Positions 1 through 6,649 of a stretch of DNA of 14,245 bases are shown piece by piece (the stretch's first letter is position 1; each line of letters opens with the position of its first letter). A program made the translations under genes and the position numbers. Below the pieces are notes generated by a model that searched no databases, had not been told where the DNA came from, and worked only from the letters and a program-made list of their open reading frames with translations. Origin of the DNA: Candidatus Sulfotelmatobacter sp. (GTDB lineage Bacteria; Acidobacteriota; Terriglobia; Terriglobales; Acidobacteriaceae); assembly GCA_030044775.1 (NCBI GenBank), contig JASICF010000145.1, forward strand, positions 1 through 14,245, read 5' to 3'.

Positions 1-192
1 GGCCGCGTGATTGCGCGTAACAAAAAGTTTTACGCGCATGACGAAAAGAATGAAGCCCAGGTGGGCGACTTCGTCCGCATTGAGGAGACGCGCCCGCTGT
101 CCAAGTTGAAGCGCTGGAAGCTGAAGGACATTATCCGCAAGAGCGCGTTGGTACCGGAAACCACGTTGGACGGAGCAACCGACGAGCGGTAG
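1..192 (+). CDS. rpsQ: 30S ribosomal protein S17, 3' part
   Basis: This is the C-terminal 63 residues of S17, a primary 16S rRNA-binding protein of the 30S subunit. The window begins inside the gene, in frame 1. The visible part shows the family core: a K-K-F-Y-A-H-D-E stretch, then V-G-D-F-V-R-I-E-E-T-R-P-L-S-K-K/L-K-R-W, which matches the usual S17 signature (GDxVxIxExRPLSKxKRW). A tail of about 20 residues after the RW motif, ending T-D-E-R, is slightly longer than in many S17 proteins. It is followed by rplN after a 65-nt spacer that holds a short palindrome. Its position before rplN fits the standard rpmC-rpsQ-rplN order. Confidence 0.95.
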   Translation, partial: GRVIARNKKFYAHDEKNEAQVGDFVRIEETRPLSKLKRWKLKDIIRKSALVPETTLDGATDER

Positions 193-194
193 CC

Positions 195-238
195 AAAAGC
201 GGTTCCTCCTGCGCGCGGCGCGGATTCGGAACGACAGG
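195..238. repeat. Interspersed palindrome, GGTTCCTC/GGAACGAC type, copy 1
   Basis: The rpsQ-rplN spacer contains AAAAGC-GGTTCCTC at 195-208 and TTCGGAACGACA at 225-236, separated by a GC-rich centre with GCGC dyads. GTTCC (202-206) can pair with GGAAC (228-232). The same start and end words occur in the rpsN-rpsH spacer (2087-2132), so this looks like a dispersed short palindromic element rather than a private hairpin. From memory, elements with this sort of wording are common in acidobacterial intergenic DNA; that is not shown here. Confidence 0.55.
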
Positions 239-257
239 GTGCTAGGAGATTGAAGCC

Positions 258-629
258 ATGGCTGTGATGATGAGAACGATGCTCGAGGTCGCCGACAACT
301 CCGGCGCCCGCAAGCTGCAGATGATTCTGCCGCTGGGCGGGGCAACCGGACTGAATGCCGGTCTGGGCGACATAATCACAGCCGCGGTCAAGGAAGCCGC
401 TCCTGACGGGCAGGTGCAGAAGGGCAAAGTGGTGAAGGCGGTGATTGTCCGTACCCGGAAAGAGCATCGGCGGCGCGATGGAACATATATCCGCTTCGAC
501 CAGAATGCCGCCGTGCTGATCAACGAAGCGGGCGAGCCGGTGGGAACCCGCGTGTTCGGCCCGGTGGCGCGCGAACTGAGAGAGAAGAGATTTTTGAAGA
601 TTGTGAGTTTGGCTCCGGAAGTGATTTGA
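258..629 (+). CDS. rplN: 50S ribosomal protein L14
   Basis: L14 binds 23S rRNA at the subunit interface and forms the B8 bridge region. The 123-residue length is normal. The N-terminus M-L-E-V-A-D-N-S-G-A-R-K is the typical L14 opening. The family signature, from AVIVRTR through DG-TYIRFD-NAAVLI, lies at about residues 61-88, followed by GTRVFGPVARELR. The start is supported by AGGAG at 244-248, nine bases upstream of ATG. A first ATG at 258 is chosen because the M-M-R-T-M that follows would otherwise be too short for the family. A long octamer-repeat hairpin begins within ten bases of the stop. Confidence 0.97.
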   Translation: MAVMMRTMLEVADNSGARKLQMILPLGGATGLNAGLGDIITAAVKEAAPDGQVQKGKVVKAVIVRTRKEHRRRDGTYIRFDQNAAVLINEAGEPVGTRVFGPVARELREKRFLKIVSLAPEVI

Positions 630-637
630 AGAAATTT

Positions 638-724
638 GTAATTTGGTAATCGGGTAATTTTGTAATTTAAGGAACAAAACCTGATCGATTTTCAAGTTGC
701 CAAATTACCCGATTACAAAATTAC
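638..724. repeat. Octamer tandem array, inverted pair (rplN-rplX spacer)
   Basis: The left arm (638-669) is four successive 8-base units of consensus GTAATTTN (one is GTAATCGG). The right arm (about 692-724) consists of the reverse-complement units, such as CAAATTAC and CCGATTAC. Left arm and reverse complement of the right arm agree at 27 of 32 positions, including a 15-base perfect core, so the transcript can fold into a long hairpin with a loop of about 22 nt. There is no T-run after the stem, so it does not look like an intrinsic terminator. The words recur in the rplR-rpsE spacer: CGGGTAATTTTGTAATT is identical at 651-667 and 3718-3734. Confidence 0.85.
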
Positions 725-739
725 CGATTTGGTTTAGAG

Positions 740-1081
740 ATGAGAACAGCAAGCACATTACACAAGCGAGTTGACATTCGCCGCAACGACACCGTGAAGG
801 TAATCACCGGGCGCGACAAGGGCAAGGAGGGACGCGTGTTGCGCGTGTTCCCCGACGAGGCCAAAATTCTGGTGGAGCACGTGATGATGGTGAAAAAGCA
901 CGTGCGCCCCAACCCGCAGCGCAACATTGCGGGTGGAATCGCAGAGCAGGAGAGCCGCATTGCGATTTCCAATGTGCAACTGGTTTGTCCGAGTTGCGGT
1001 CCGGTGCGTATCGGGCATGAAGAGCGCGGCGACCGCAAGGTGCGTGTGTGCAAGAAGTGCGGTACGACATTGGATAAATAA
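740..1081 (+). CDS. rplX: 50S ribosomal protein L24, zinc-binding form
   Basis: L24 is an early 50S assembly protein near the exit tunnel. The protein has 113 residues. An N-terminal KOW segment (about 11-45) carries I-R-R-N-D-T-V-K-V-I-T-G-R-D-K-G-K-E-G, typical of the family, followed by V-K-K-H-V-R-P-N-P and an acid-basic middle part. The C-terminal part has two Cys pairs, C83/C86 (CPSC) and C104/C107 (CKKC), forming a probable zinc ribbon that many but not all L24 proteins keep. About nine residues precede the usual start of the KOW fold. Only a weak GAGA precedes the ATG, immediately behind the octamer array. Confidence 0.96.
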   Translation: MRTASTLHKRVDIRRNDTVKVITGRDKGKEGRVLRVFPDEAKILVEHVMMVKKHVRPNPQRNIAGGIAEQESRIAISNVQLVCPSCGPVRIGHEERGDRKVRVCKKCGTTLDK

Positions 1082-1084
1082 TTT

Positions 1085-1156
1085 GCGATTGAGCGATTGC
1101 GTCATTGGGCGATTTCCAAATCGCTCGATCGCCAAATCGCTCAATGACTCAATTGG
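1085..1156. repeat. Octamer tandem array, inverted pair (rplX-rplE spacer)
   Basis: Starting four bases after the rplX stop, four 8-base units of consensus GCGATTGN (1085-1116) are followed directly by five units of the inverted type, such as CAAATCGC and TCAATGAC (1117-1156). Arms 1085-1115 and 1118-1148 match at 22 of 31 positions as an inverted repeat. The last unit ends only nine bases before the rplE ATG. In E. coli this same spacer holds the S8 autoregulatory site; no S8-like helix is evident here. Related words (AAATCGCTCAATG) recur at 10472-10484. Confidence 0.8.
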
Positions 1157-1165
1157 GATTTAGCG

Positions 1166-1786
1166 ATGGCAAAAGATAAGAAAGCACCGAAGGAAGCAGC
1201 TCAGGAGCAGAAAGCTCCGGAGCAGGCGCGGCATAGCGCCAAGGAGCGCCCGCGATTGCGGGCGCGCTTCGAAAAAGAGGTTGCGCCGGCGCTGCTGAAA
1301 GAGCTTGAGCTTAACAACGCGATGGCCGTACCTCGCTTGAACAAGATCGTGGTCAACATGGGCGTCGGCGAGGCTACGCAGAATTCGAAGGTTCTCGATC
1401 CCGCGGTCAACGAGCTGGGCCAGATTACGGGACAGAAGCCCGTTGTGACCCGGGCCCGCAAGTCGATTGCGGCGTTCAAAGTACGCGAGGGGCAGGCCAT
1501 CGGAGCCATGGTCACGCTGCGCGGCGACCGCATGTACGAGTTTTTCGACCGGTTGGTGAATATTGTGCTGCCGCGGGTGCGGGATTTTCGTGGGGTATCT
1601 ACCAAGTCGTTCGATGGGCGCGGCAACTACACGCTCGGCCTGCACGATCAGTTGATTTTCCCCGAGATTTCTTACGAGAAGGTCGGCAACTTAAAGGGAA
1701 TGAACGTCACGATCGTGACTACGGCCGCAAACGACAACCAGGCGCGAACATTGCTGAAGCACCTGGGTATGCCGTTCCGGCAGTAA
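1166..1786 (+). CDS. rplE: 50S ribosomal protein L5
   Basis: L5 binds 5S rRNA and helps place the central protuberance of the 50S subunit. The 206-residue product is longer than the usual ~180. The first 27 or so residues are a charged Lys/Ala/Glu/Gln-rich extension, and the conserved body begins near RPRLRARFEKEV. Diagnostic stretches are LNKIVVNMGVGEA (58-70), TGQKPVVTRARKSIAAFKVREG (88-109), RVRDFRG (137-143) and FPEISYEKV (165-173). Starts inside the extension are not available as ATG before the body, so the first ATG is kept. The Shine-Dalgarno sequence is weak (GGGA at 1155-1158). The N-terminal extension resembles those seen on S11 and L17 here. Confidence 0.95.
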   Translation: MAKDKKAPKEAAQEQKAPEQARHSAKERPRLRARFEKEVAPALLKELELNNAMAVPRLNKIVVNMGVGEATQNSKVLDPAVNELGQITGQKPVVTRARKSIAAFKVREGQAIGAMVTLRGDRMYEFFDRLVNIVLPRVRDFRGVSTKSFDGRGNYTLGLHDQLIFPEISYEKVGNLKGMNVTIVTTAANDNQARTLLKHLGMPFRQ

Positions 1787-1847
1787 GGTTTGTGGAGAAT
1801 TTCCGAGCCGCTGAAGAGAAAAGGAAGAGAAAAAATTTAAGGATTTC

Positions 1848-2069
1848 ATGACAACCGCAAAGCGAGTTAAAGACGCAAAGATTGAAAAGAAGTTTGAGGT
1901 TGCGCGGGCGCAAAAGAAGACGCCCAAGTTTTCCACCCGGCGGCACAACCGCTGCAAGCTGTGCGGGCGGCCACGCGCGTATTTGCGCAAGTTCGGCATC
2001 TGCCGCTTGTGTTTCCGCGGACTGGCGCTGCGCGGAGAGATTCCGGGAGTGTCGAAGTCGTCGTGGTGA
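1848..2069 (+). CDS. rpsN: 30S ribosomal protein S14, type Z (zinc)
   Basis: S14 is a late-assembling protein of the 30S head. The 73-residue product is the short zinc-binding type. Cys residues C36/C39 (CKLC) and C52/C55 (CRLC) form the zinc ribbon, followed by FRGLALRGEIPGVSKSSW, the classic C-terminus. About 12 extra lysine-rich residues precede the usual start; a good AAGGA at 1839-1843, four bases before ATG 1848, supports the long form. The 61-nt gap from rplE is purine-rich with no palindromic array, unlike most spacers here. Confidence 0.96.
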   Translation: MTTAKRVKDAKIEKKFEVARAQKKTPKFSTRRHNRCKLCGRPRAYLRKFGICRLCFRGLALRGEIPGVSKSSW

Positions 2070-2086
2070 GCGTTGCTGCTGGGGCG

Positions 2087-2132
2087 AAAAGCAGGTTCCT
2101 CACCCGCGCTCTGCGCGAGTTCGGAATGACAA
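2087..2132. repeat. Interspersed palindrome, GGTTCCTC/GGAATGAC type, copy 2
   Basis: In the 150-nt rpsN-rpsH spacer, AAAAGC-AGGTTCCTC (2087-2101) and TTCGGAATGACAAG (2120-2133) flank a GC-rich centre containing GCGC dyads (CCGCGCTCTGCGCG). The order and words match the element at 195-238. This is a degenerate copy of the same short palindromic family. Confidence 0.55.
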
Positions 2133-2219
2133 GAGGAAGTTGAAGAGCTAAGGCGTAGTAAGCCGCCGCAGGTTCTCCCTTGATAGGGAGCGAACGGGTG
2201 GCGAGAGGAGAAGCAAACG

Positions 2220-2618
2220 ATGAGGTTGACCGATCCGGTCGCAGATATGCTGGCGAGGGTGCGCAACGCGCTGCAGGCGCGGCATCAGAAAGTGGACGTT
2301 CCCGCCTCCCGCCTGAAGACGGAGATTGCCCGCATTCTGAAAGAAGAGGGCTACATCTCAAATTTCAAGGCGACGGAAGAGGAAGGCCACAAAGTCATCC
2401 GCATTTATTTGAAATACGGCGCTCATAACGAAGCGGCCATTTCGAAGGCCGAGCGTGTATCGCGTCCCGGGTGCCGCGTTTACGTGCGGCGCAGTGAAAT
2501 TCCCCGCGTGCTGGGCGGAATGGGGATTAACATCTTGACCACCCCTCGGGGTGTCATGACCGGACGCCAGGCGCGCAAAGAAGGCGTGGGCGGCGAACTG
2601 TTGTGCGAGATTTGGTAG
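2220..2618 (+). CDS. rpsH: 30S ribosomal protein S8
   Basis: S8 binds the central domain of 16S rRNA and in enterobacteria also represses the spc operon. Its 132 residues are the standard length. It opens M-R-L-T-D-P-V-A-D-M-L-A-R-V-R-N-A, and the signature GINILTTPRGVMTGRQAR followed by GVGGELLCEIW closes the protein. GAGGAG at 2206-2211, eight bases upstream of the ATG, is a strong ribosome binding site. A zinc-type rpsN before it and rplF after it are the expected neighbours. Confidence 0.97.
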   Translation: MRLTDPVADMLARVRNALQARHQKVDVPASRLKTEIARILKEEGYISNFKATEEEGHKVIRIYLKYGAHNEAAISKAERVSRPGCRVYVRRSEIPRVLGGMGINILTTPRGVMTGRQARKEGVGGELLCEIW

Positions 2619-2625
2619 AGGGGCA

Positions 2626-2700
2626 GTGAGCAATGAGCATCGAGCGATGAGCAACCGAAATCAGCTGGCTCATCGCTCATCGCGCACGGCTCATTGCTAA
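2626..2700. repeat. Heptamer tandem array, inverted pair (rpsH-rplF spacer)
   Basis: The left arm (2626-2653) has four 7-base units close to ATGAGCA, and the right arm (2666-2700) has five units close to TCGCTCA/TGGCTCA, the reverse complement type. AGCAATGAGC (2629-2638) pairs perfectly with GCTCATTGCT (2689-2698). The array begins eight bases after the rpsH stop and ends seven bases before the rplF ATG, so it fills the spacer. Confidence 0.8.
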
Positions 2701-2707
2701 AAAGCTT

Positions 2708-3247
2708 ATGTCAAGAATCGGAAAAAAGCCGATCGCCATCCCCAAGGGGGTGACAGTCAAAATCGAAGGCAACACCGTGCTGGTACAGGGGCCGAAGGGC
2801 AAATTGGATACCGCCCTCCCCGGCGGTATCAAGGTGGAACAGAAGGATGGCCACATCGTTGCGCTGCGGGAGAACGATTCGCAGGCGGCTCTGCATGGTC
2901 TGGCGCGCGCCTTGGTTAACAATGCCGTCGAAGGTGTCACCAAGGGGTGGACGCGGGAACTGGAGATCGTCGGCATCGGCTACCGCGCCGAGATGAAGGG
3001 CAAGGGAACGGTGGTCTTCAATCTGGGATATTCGCATCCCATTGAATACCCGCTGCCCAGTGGAGTTGCGGCAGCGATCGATCCCAAACAGACGAGGATT
3101 TCGCTGACCGGAATCGACCGGCAGCAAGTCGGACAGGTTGCGGCCGAGATGCGGGCGTTGCGTCCGCCTGACCCATACAAGAATAAGGGCGTACGTTACG
3201 TGGGCGAGAGATTGAAGAAAAAGGTTGGAAAGACGGGAGCGAAGTGA
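2708..3247 (+). CDS. rplF: 50S ribosomal protein L6
   Basis: L6 sits near the factor-binding stalk base on 23S rRNA. The 179-residue length is standard. It begins MSRIGKKPIAIPKGV, the near-universal L6 opening, and has two L6 repeats. The C-terminal signature PDPYKNKGVRY at about residues 154-164 precedes a lysine-rich tail. No clear Shine-Dalgarno sequence lies before ATG 2708 (the sequence is CTAAAAAGCTT), directly behind the heptamer array. Confidence 0.97.
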   Translation: MSRIGKKPIAIPKGVTVKIEGNTVLVQGPKGKLDTALPGGIKVEQKDGHIVALRENDSQAALHGLARALVNNAVEGVTKGWTRELEIVGIGYRAEMKGKGTVVFNLGYSHPIEYPLPSGVAAAIDPKQTRISLTGIDRQQVGQVAAEMRALRPPDPYKNKGVRYVGERLKKKVGKTGAK

Positions 3248-3269
3248 TCGCGTTTGACGGGCCCATTCG

Positions 3270-3292
3270 GCAACTTCGCATAGCGAAATTGC
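3270..3292. repeat. Small hairpin in rplF-rplR spacer
   Basis: GCAACTTCGC (3270-3279) and GCGAAATTGC (3283-3292) can form a stem of nine pairs with one mismatch and a 3-nt loop (ATA). No T-run follows, so it is not a convincing terminator. The 7- or 8-base periodicity of the other spacers is not seen here. Confidence 0.45.
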
Positions 3293-3325
3293 TCAGGGCA
3301 AGCTAAGAGCACAAAGAGATAGAAG

Positions 3326-3706
3326 ATGCTTACGAAAATTTCCAAGAATCAGAAGCGGGGGCATATCCACGAACGCATCCGCAAAAAGCTGCGGGGCACG
3401 GCGGAGCGGCCGCGGCTGAACGTGTATCGTTCCTTGAATCACATCTATGTGCAGCTGATCGACGACTCGAACGGAGTGACGGTCGTGTCGGCGAGTTCGG
3501 CCGAAGGCAAGAAAGCGGCGACTGCAGGCGCGGGCAAGCGCACCGGCGGCAACGTGGCGGCGGCGAAATCAGTCGGAAAGGCCATTGCCGAGCGCGCCCA
3601 GGCCAAAGGCGTAAGTAAAGTGGTTTTTGACCGCGGCGGATACATTTATCACGGGCGGGTAAAGGCTTTGGCCGATGCCGCCCGCGAAGCTGGGCTGAAA
3701 TTTTGA
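3326..3706 (+). CDS. rplR: 50S ribosomal protein L18
   Basis: L18 binds 5S rRNA together with L5. The 126-residue product has the basic N-terminus with RIRKKLRGTAERPRLNVYRS and HIYVQLIDD, a central Ala/Gly/Lys-rich segment (about 56-80) and the conserved end VVFDRGGYIYHGRVKALADAAREAGL. Length and motifs fit the bacterial family. The start at 3326 is preceded by weak GAGA purines. It sits 78 nt after rplF and 71 nt before rpsE. Confidence 0.97.
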   Translation: MLTKISKNQKRGHIHERIRKKLRGTAERPRLNVYRSLNHIYVQLIDDSNGVTVVSASSAEGKKAATAGAGKRTGGNVAAAKSVGKAIAERAQAKGVSKVVFDRGGYIYHGRVKALADAAREAGLKF

Positions 3707-3712
3707 AATGTG

Positions 3713-3769
3713 GTAACCGGGTAATTTTGTAATTCGCAAAATTACGAAATTACAAAATTACGGAATCAG
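3713..3769. repeat. Octamer tandem array, inverted pair (rplR-rpsE spacer)
   Basis: Three 8-base units of GTAATTTN type (3713-3736) face three units of AAAATTAC type (3737-3761, one unit nine bases long). GTAATTTTGTAATT (3721-3734) pairs perfectly with AATTACAAAATTAC (3748-3761) around a 13-nt loop. The vocabulary is that of the rplN-rplX spacer, almost 3 kb away. The array occupies nearly all of the spacer, from six bases after the rplR stop to eight before the rpsE ATG. Confidence 0.85.
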
Positions 3770-3777
3770 GTTGAAGC

Positions 3778-4287
3778 ATGCCAATAGTCACAAAGAAGCT
3801 CGATGCGAACTCGTATCAATTGAAAGACCAAGTCGTGGCCATCAATCGCGTCACGAAAGTGGTCAAGGGCGGCAAAAATCTTTCGTTCGCCGCTCTGGTG
3901 GTGGTTGGTGACCCGACGGCGGCGGTCGTGGGACACGGAGCCGGCAAGGCGAAGGAAGTTCCACAGGCGATCCGCAAGGCGATTGAGTCGGCGAAAAAGA
4001 ATTTGATCAAGGTCAATCTGACGCAAACTTCGATTCCGCACCTTATTCTTGGGCGCTACGGATCGGGCAAGGTGCTGCTTAAACCTGCCCCCGAAGGAAC
4101 GGGAGTGATCGCCGGCGGGGCTGTCCGCGCGGTCATGACTTCGGTGGGAATTCAAAATGTTCTGACCAAATCCATCGGCACGACGAACCCGCACAATGTG
4201 ATCAAGGCGACGTTTGACGCGCTCCGAAATCTGAAGAGCAAAGAGAGCGTGGCCTCGATGCGCGGGAAAGCGGAGCAGGAACTATAA
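3778..4287 (+). CDS. rpsE: 30S ribosomal protein S5
   Basis: S5 acts in 30S decoding accuracy and mRNA unwinding at the entry channel. The 169-residue protein has the N-terminal dsRBD-like domain (about 15-80) with VVAINRVTKVVKGGKNLSFAAL and the GHGAGKAKEVPQAIRKA stretch (52-68). The C-terminal domain carries GSGKVLLKPAPEGTGVIAGG (95-114) and TNPHNVIKATFDAL. The ATG at 3778 has CAGG at 3767-3770 as a modest ribosome binding site. The length is typical. Confidence 0.97.
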   Translation: MPIVTKKLDANSYQLKDQVVAINRVTKVVKGGKNLSFAALVVVGDPTAAVVGHGAGKAKEVPQAIRKAIESAKKNLIKVNLTQTSIPHLILGRYGSGKVLLKPAPEGTGVIAGGAVRAVMTSVGIQNVLTKSIGTTNPHNVIKATFDALRNLKSKESVASMRGKAEQEL

Positions 4288-4371
4288 AACCAGTATTCGG
4301 TGATGAGCGGTCAGTCGCGGGAGGCGCGGAGCAGGCCGCTGGCACGGCAATTCGCAGCTAGGTTTTCAATT

Positions 4372-4572
4372 ATGACGGCAAAGAAAACGAATTCTGGCGG
4401 AAAGATCCATTTGAAGTGGGTGCGCTCATTTATCTGCGCTCCGAGGAAACAGAAGCTCGTGGTAAGAGGATTGGGATTTACCCGGCTGAACCAGGTGATC
4501 GAGCGTCCGGATACGGCGGCGATTCGTGGCATGGTCGCGAAGGTTCCGCATCTGGTGGAGATCGTGGAATAG
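4372..4572 (+). CDS. rpmD: 50S ribosomal protein L30
   Basis: L30 is a small 23S rRNA-binding protein of the 50S subunit. The reading frame is open from further upstream (4300), but the ATG at 4372 gives a 66-residue protein of the right size: MTAKKTNSGGKIHLKWVRS, then KQKLVVRGLGFTRLNQVIERPDTAAIRGMVAKVPHLV. The GLGFxRLNxxxxRxDTxxxRGMxxKVxHLV pattern is diagnostic. About eight residues precede the usual start of L30. There is no clear Shine-Dalgarno sequence (TAGGTTTTCAATT; AGG at 4360-4362). The upstream 84-nt spacer is GC-rich with no clear periodicity that I could define. Confidence 0.93.
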   Translation: MTAKKTNSGGKIHLKWVRSFICAPRKQKLVVRGLGFTRLNQVIERPDTAAIRGMVAKVPHLVEIVE

Positions 4573-4638
4573 CTTCGAGCGGCGAGCCATGAGCTTCGGG
4601 CAGGTGTCGCAGCTCGGAGCGCGTAGCTCGGAGTTCGA
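4571..4638. repeat. Heptamer tandem array (rpmD-rplO spacer)
   Basis: Starting within the rpmD stop codon, four 7-base units of AGCTTCG/AGCGGCG type (4571-4598) are followed after 12 nt by four units of AGCTCGG type (4611-4638). The period is exact in each block. The AGCT core is itself a dyad, so both blocks read alike on either strand and can pair with each other. The rplO start codon lies 11 bases beyond. Confidence 0.75.
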
Positions 4639-4649
4639 GGCTGATTTTT

Positions 4650-5099
4650 ATGAACTTATCCAACATTCACGCACCGAAGAAGGCTACGGAAAAGCGCAAG
4701 CGGGTGGGGCGCGGCATGGGCTCGGGTATGGGCAAGACGTCCACGCGAGGGCACAAGGGGCAGCGCTCGCGCAGCGGTTCGCGCATGATCCGCGGATTTG
4801 AAGGCGGGCAGATGCCGCTGCACCGGCGCATGCCAAAGCGCGGCTTCACAAATATTTTCCGCAAGGAATTCAGCATTGTGAGTCTGGAGCGGTTGATGGC
4901 GCTGGGCGCGGAAGTGCTGGCGTCGCCGATTACTCCGGAGGTCTTGCGCAAAGCGGGAGTGGTGAAGACGAAGCTGCCCGTCAAGATTCTTGGCGACGGC
5001 GAACTGGCGGTAGCCATCACGGTGCACGCCCATAAGTTTTCTAAATCGGCGCAAGAGAAGATCAACAAGGCAGGCGGCAAATTTGAGGTTTTGCAGTAA
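4650..5099 (+). CDS. rplO: 50S ribosomal protein L15
   Basis: L15 is an assembly protein of the 50S subunit. The 149-residue product opens MNLSNIHAPKKATEKRKRVGRG, with the Gly/Arg/Lys-rich segment GRGMGSGMGKTSTRGHKGQRSRSG (about 20-43) that threads into 23S rRNA, then FEGGQMPLHRRMPKRGFTN. The C-terminal part ends KINKAGGKFEVLQ, as expected. The stop codon TAA overlaps the secY ATG by one base (TAATG at 5097-5101), a layout that usually means translational coupling. Confidence 0.97.
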   Translation: MNLSNIHAPKKATEKRKRVGRGMGSGMGKTSTRGHKGQRSRSGSRMIRGFEGGQMPLHRRMPKRGFTNIFRKEFSIVSLERLMALGAEVLASPITPEVLRKAGVVKTKLPVKILGDGELAVAITVHAHKFSKSAQEKINKAGGKFEVLQ

Positions 5100-6490
5100 T
5101 GGTTGAAAAGTTCCTAAATATCTTCCGCATCCCGGATCTGCGCAAGCGAGTCTTGTTCACCATGGCGATGCTTGCCGTGTATCGTCTGGGCGGTCACCTT
5201 CCCACGCCGGGCGTGAACTTTCTCAAGCTGGAGCAAGCCTTCAATCAGAACGCCGGATCGCTGCTCGGTTTCGTTGATCTGTTTTCCGGCGGCAATCTGC
5301 GGCGCATGACGATTTTTGCTCTGGGCATCATGCCCTACATCACGGCATCAATCATCCTGCAACTGTTGACCGTGGTCTACGAGCCCCTGGCGAAGCTGCA
5401 AAAAGAAGGAGAACTGGGCCGCAAAAAAATTACCGAGTGGACGCGCTACATCACCATCATGCTCAGCGCGATTCAATCGTTCGGCATCGCCATCGGCCTG
5501 GAAAAAGCCGGAGACTTTGTCCTGAATCCCGGTCCCGGTTTCATTTTGATGACGATGCTGACCTTGACGGCGGGCAGCACGTTTGTGATGTGGCTGGGCG
5601 AGCAGATTACCGACCGCGGAATCGGCAACGGAATGTCGCTGCTGATCTTTGCCGGCATTGTTGTCGGCCTGCCTCGCGGCGTTGAAGATTTGTTGCAGAA
5701 GGCCAAGAATGGAACTTGGGGGGCGATCACGCCCGTTCTTATGTTTGGGCTGGTCGTCTTTATGATCGCGGTGGTCGGCTTCATTGTCTACGTTGAGCGT
5801 TGCGAGCGCCGCATGCCCGTGCAATATGCCAAGCGGGTGGTAGGGCGAAAGGTGATGGGCGGGCAATCCACGCACCTGCCGCTGCGCGTGAACGCGGGCG
5901 GGGTTATGCCGGTAATTTTTGCGTCTTCCATCCTTACGCTGCCCCAGACCATCGGTTACGGCGTCAAAAACAGCCGCTATTTCAGCGATTTGTTCCGGAT
6001 GCTTGGCTGGGGTGAACCTCTTTACACGGTGCTCTACGCACTTGGCATCATTTTCTTCGCGTACTTTTACGTGTCGATCGTATTCAATCCCAGCGAAGTC
6101 GCCGACAACATGCGGAAATACGGCGGATTCATTCCGGGTATTCGCCCGGGCAAGCGCACCGCCGATTACATCAACGATGTGATGACCCGCATCACGCTGG
6201 TAGGGGCTCTTTATCTGATTGTGATCTCGTTTATTCCGGAGTGGCTCATCGCCGGCATTCACTTGAACCACCTGCCGATCTGGCTGGGAGGCAGCCTGTT
6301 CGAGCGGCTGCCGGTCTGGGTGACCAACGGGTTGGGAGTGAATTTTTATTTCGGCGGCACGTCACTTCTGATTGTGGTCGGCGTGGCCATGGATACGGTG
6401 ACTCAAGTCGAGGCGCAACTGATCATGCGCCATTACGACGGTTTTACCGCCCGCAGCGGCCGGATTCGTGGCCGCCGGAACTGGGCTTGA
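5099..6490 (+). CDS. secY: Preprotein translocase subunit SecY
   Basis: SecY is the central channel of the Sec translocon in the cytoplasmic membrane and works with SecE/SecG and SecA or the ribosome. The 463-residue product shows ten hydrophobic segments, among them VLFTMAMLAVYRLG (TM1), ALGIMPYITASIILQLL (TM2), GNGMSLLIFAGIVVGL (TM5), GGVMPVIFASSILTLPQTIG (TM7) and ITLVGALYLIVISFIPEWL (TM9). The plug region GSLLGFVDLFSGGNLRRMT lies between TM1 and TM2, and the cytosolic loop IRPGKRTADYIND carries the conserved Arg that meets the ribosome or SecA. The start is fixed by the one-base overlap with rplO. The C-terminus ends RIRGRRNWA, basic and cytosolic. Confidence 0.97.
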   Translation: MVEKFLNIFRIPDLRKRVLFTMAMLAVYRLGGHLPTPGVNFLKLEQAFNQNAGSLLGFVDLFSGGNLRRMTIFALGIMPYITASIILQLLTVVYEPLAKLQKEGELGRKKITEWTRYITIMLSAIQSFGIAIGLEKAGDFVLNPGPGFILMTMLTLTAGSTFVMWLGEQITDRGIGNGMSLLIFAGIVVGLPRGVEDLLQKAKNGTWGAITPVLMFGLVVFMIAVVGFIVYVERCERRMPVQYAKRVVGRKVMGGQSTHLPLRVNAGGVMPVIFASSILTLPQTIGYGVKNSRYFSDLFRMLGWGEPLYTVLYALGIIFFAYFYVSIVFNPSEVADNMRKYGGFIPGIRPGKRTADYINDVMTRITLVGALYLIVISFIPEWLIAGIHLNHLPIWLGGSLFERLPVWVTNGLGVNFYFGGTSLLIVVGVAMDTVTQVEAQLIMRHYDGFTARSGRIRGRRNWA

Positions 6491-6499
6491 TGAAGCAAG

Positions 6500-6565
6500 G
6501 TTTCAGAGTTCAAAGGTTTCAAAGTTTCAAAGAACAGCCGTAGTCACAGAAGACTTTGCAACCTT
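6500..6565. repeat. Octamer tandem array with inverted arm (secY-adk spacer)
   Basis: Four 8-base units of GTTTCAAA type (6500-6531) follow the secY stop. A shorter right arm, GACTTTGCAACCTT (6552-6565), pairs with 6513-6526 at 12 of 14 positions. The left array is in strict octamer register (GTTTCAAA occurs exactly twice, at 6516 and 6524). Unlike other spacers, about 84 nt of non-repetitive sequence then separate it from adk. Confidence 0.7.
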
Positions 6566-6649
6566 GAGTATTGATTTTTGGGGTTGCTGCACCGGAATCG
6601 CTTGTGGGAGCGAGCCGGGAACACTGTTCGGGAGGCTTTGGCCAACTCG

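Noticed and set aside
638..724. Intrinsic terminator after rplN
   Set aside because: The stem is long but AT-rich without a following T-run on the + strand, and essential genes continue downstream.
4300..4371. Upstream extension of rpmD
   Set aside because: The frame is open, but L30 is about 60-66 residues and the extension is Arg/Ser-rich without likeness; ATG 4372 fits better.
4288..4371. Periodic array in the rpsE-rpmD spacer
   Set aside because: Short words such as GCGG and CGGT repeat, but no constant 7- or 8-base register could be traced.
5348..6271. 307-codon minus-strand frame inside secY
   Set aside because: Shadow of secY; composition is His/Arg/Asn-rich and nothing recognisable is encoded.
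6578..6649. TTG-initiated 24-residue extension of adenylate kinase
   Set aside because: The added residues do not match the family, no ribosome binding site precedes the TTG, and ATG 6650 gives a normal Adk N-terminus.
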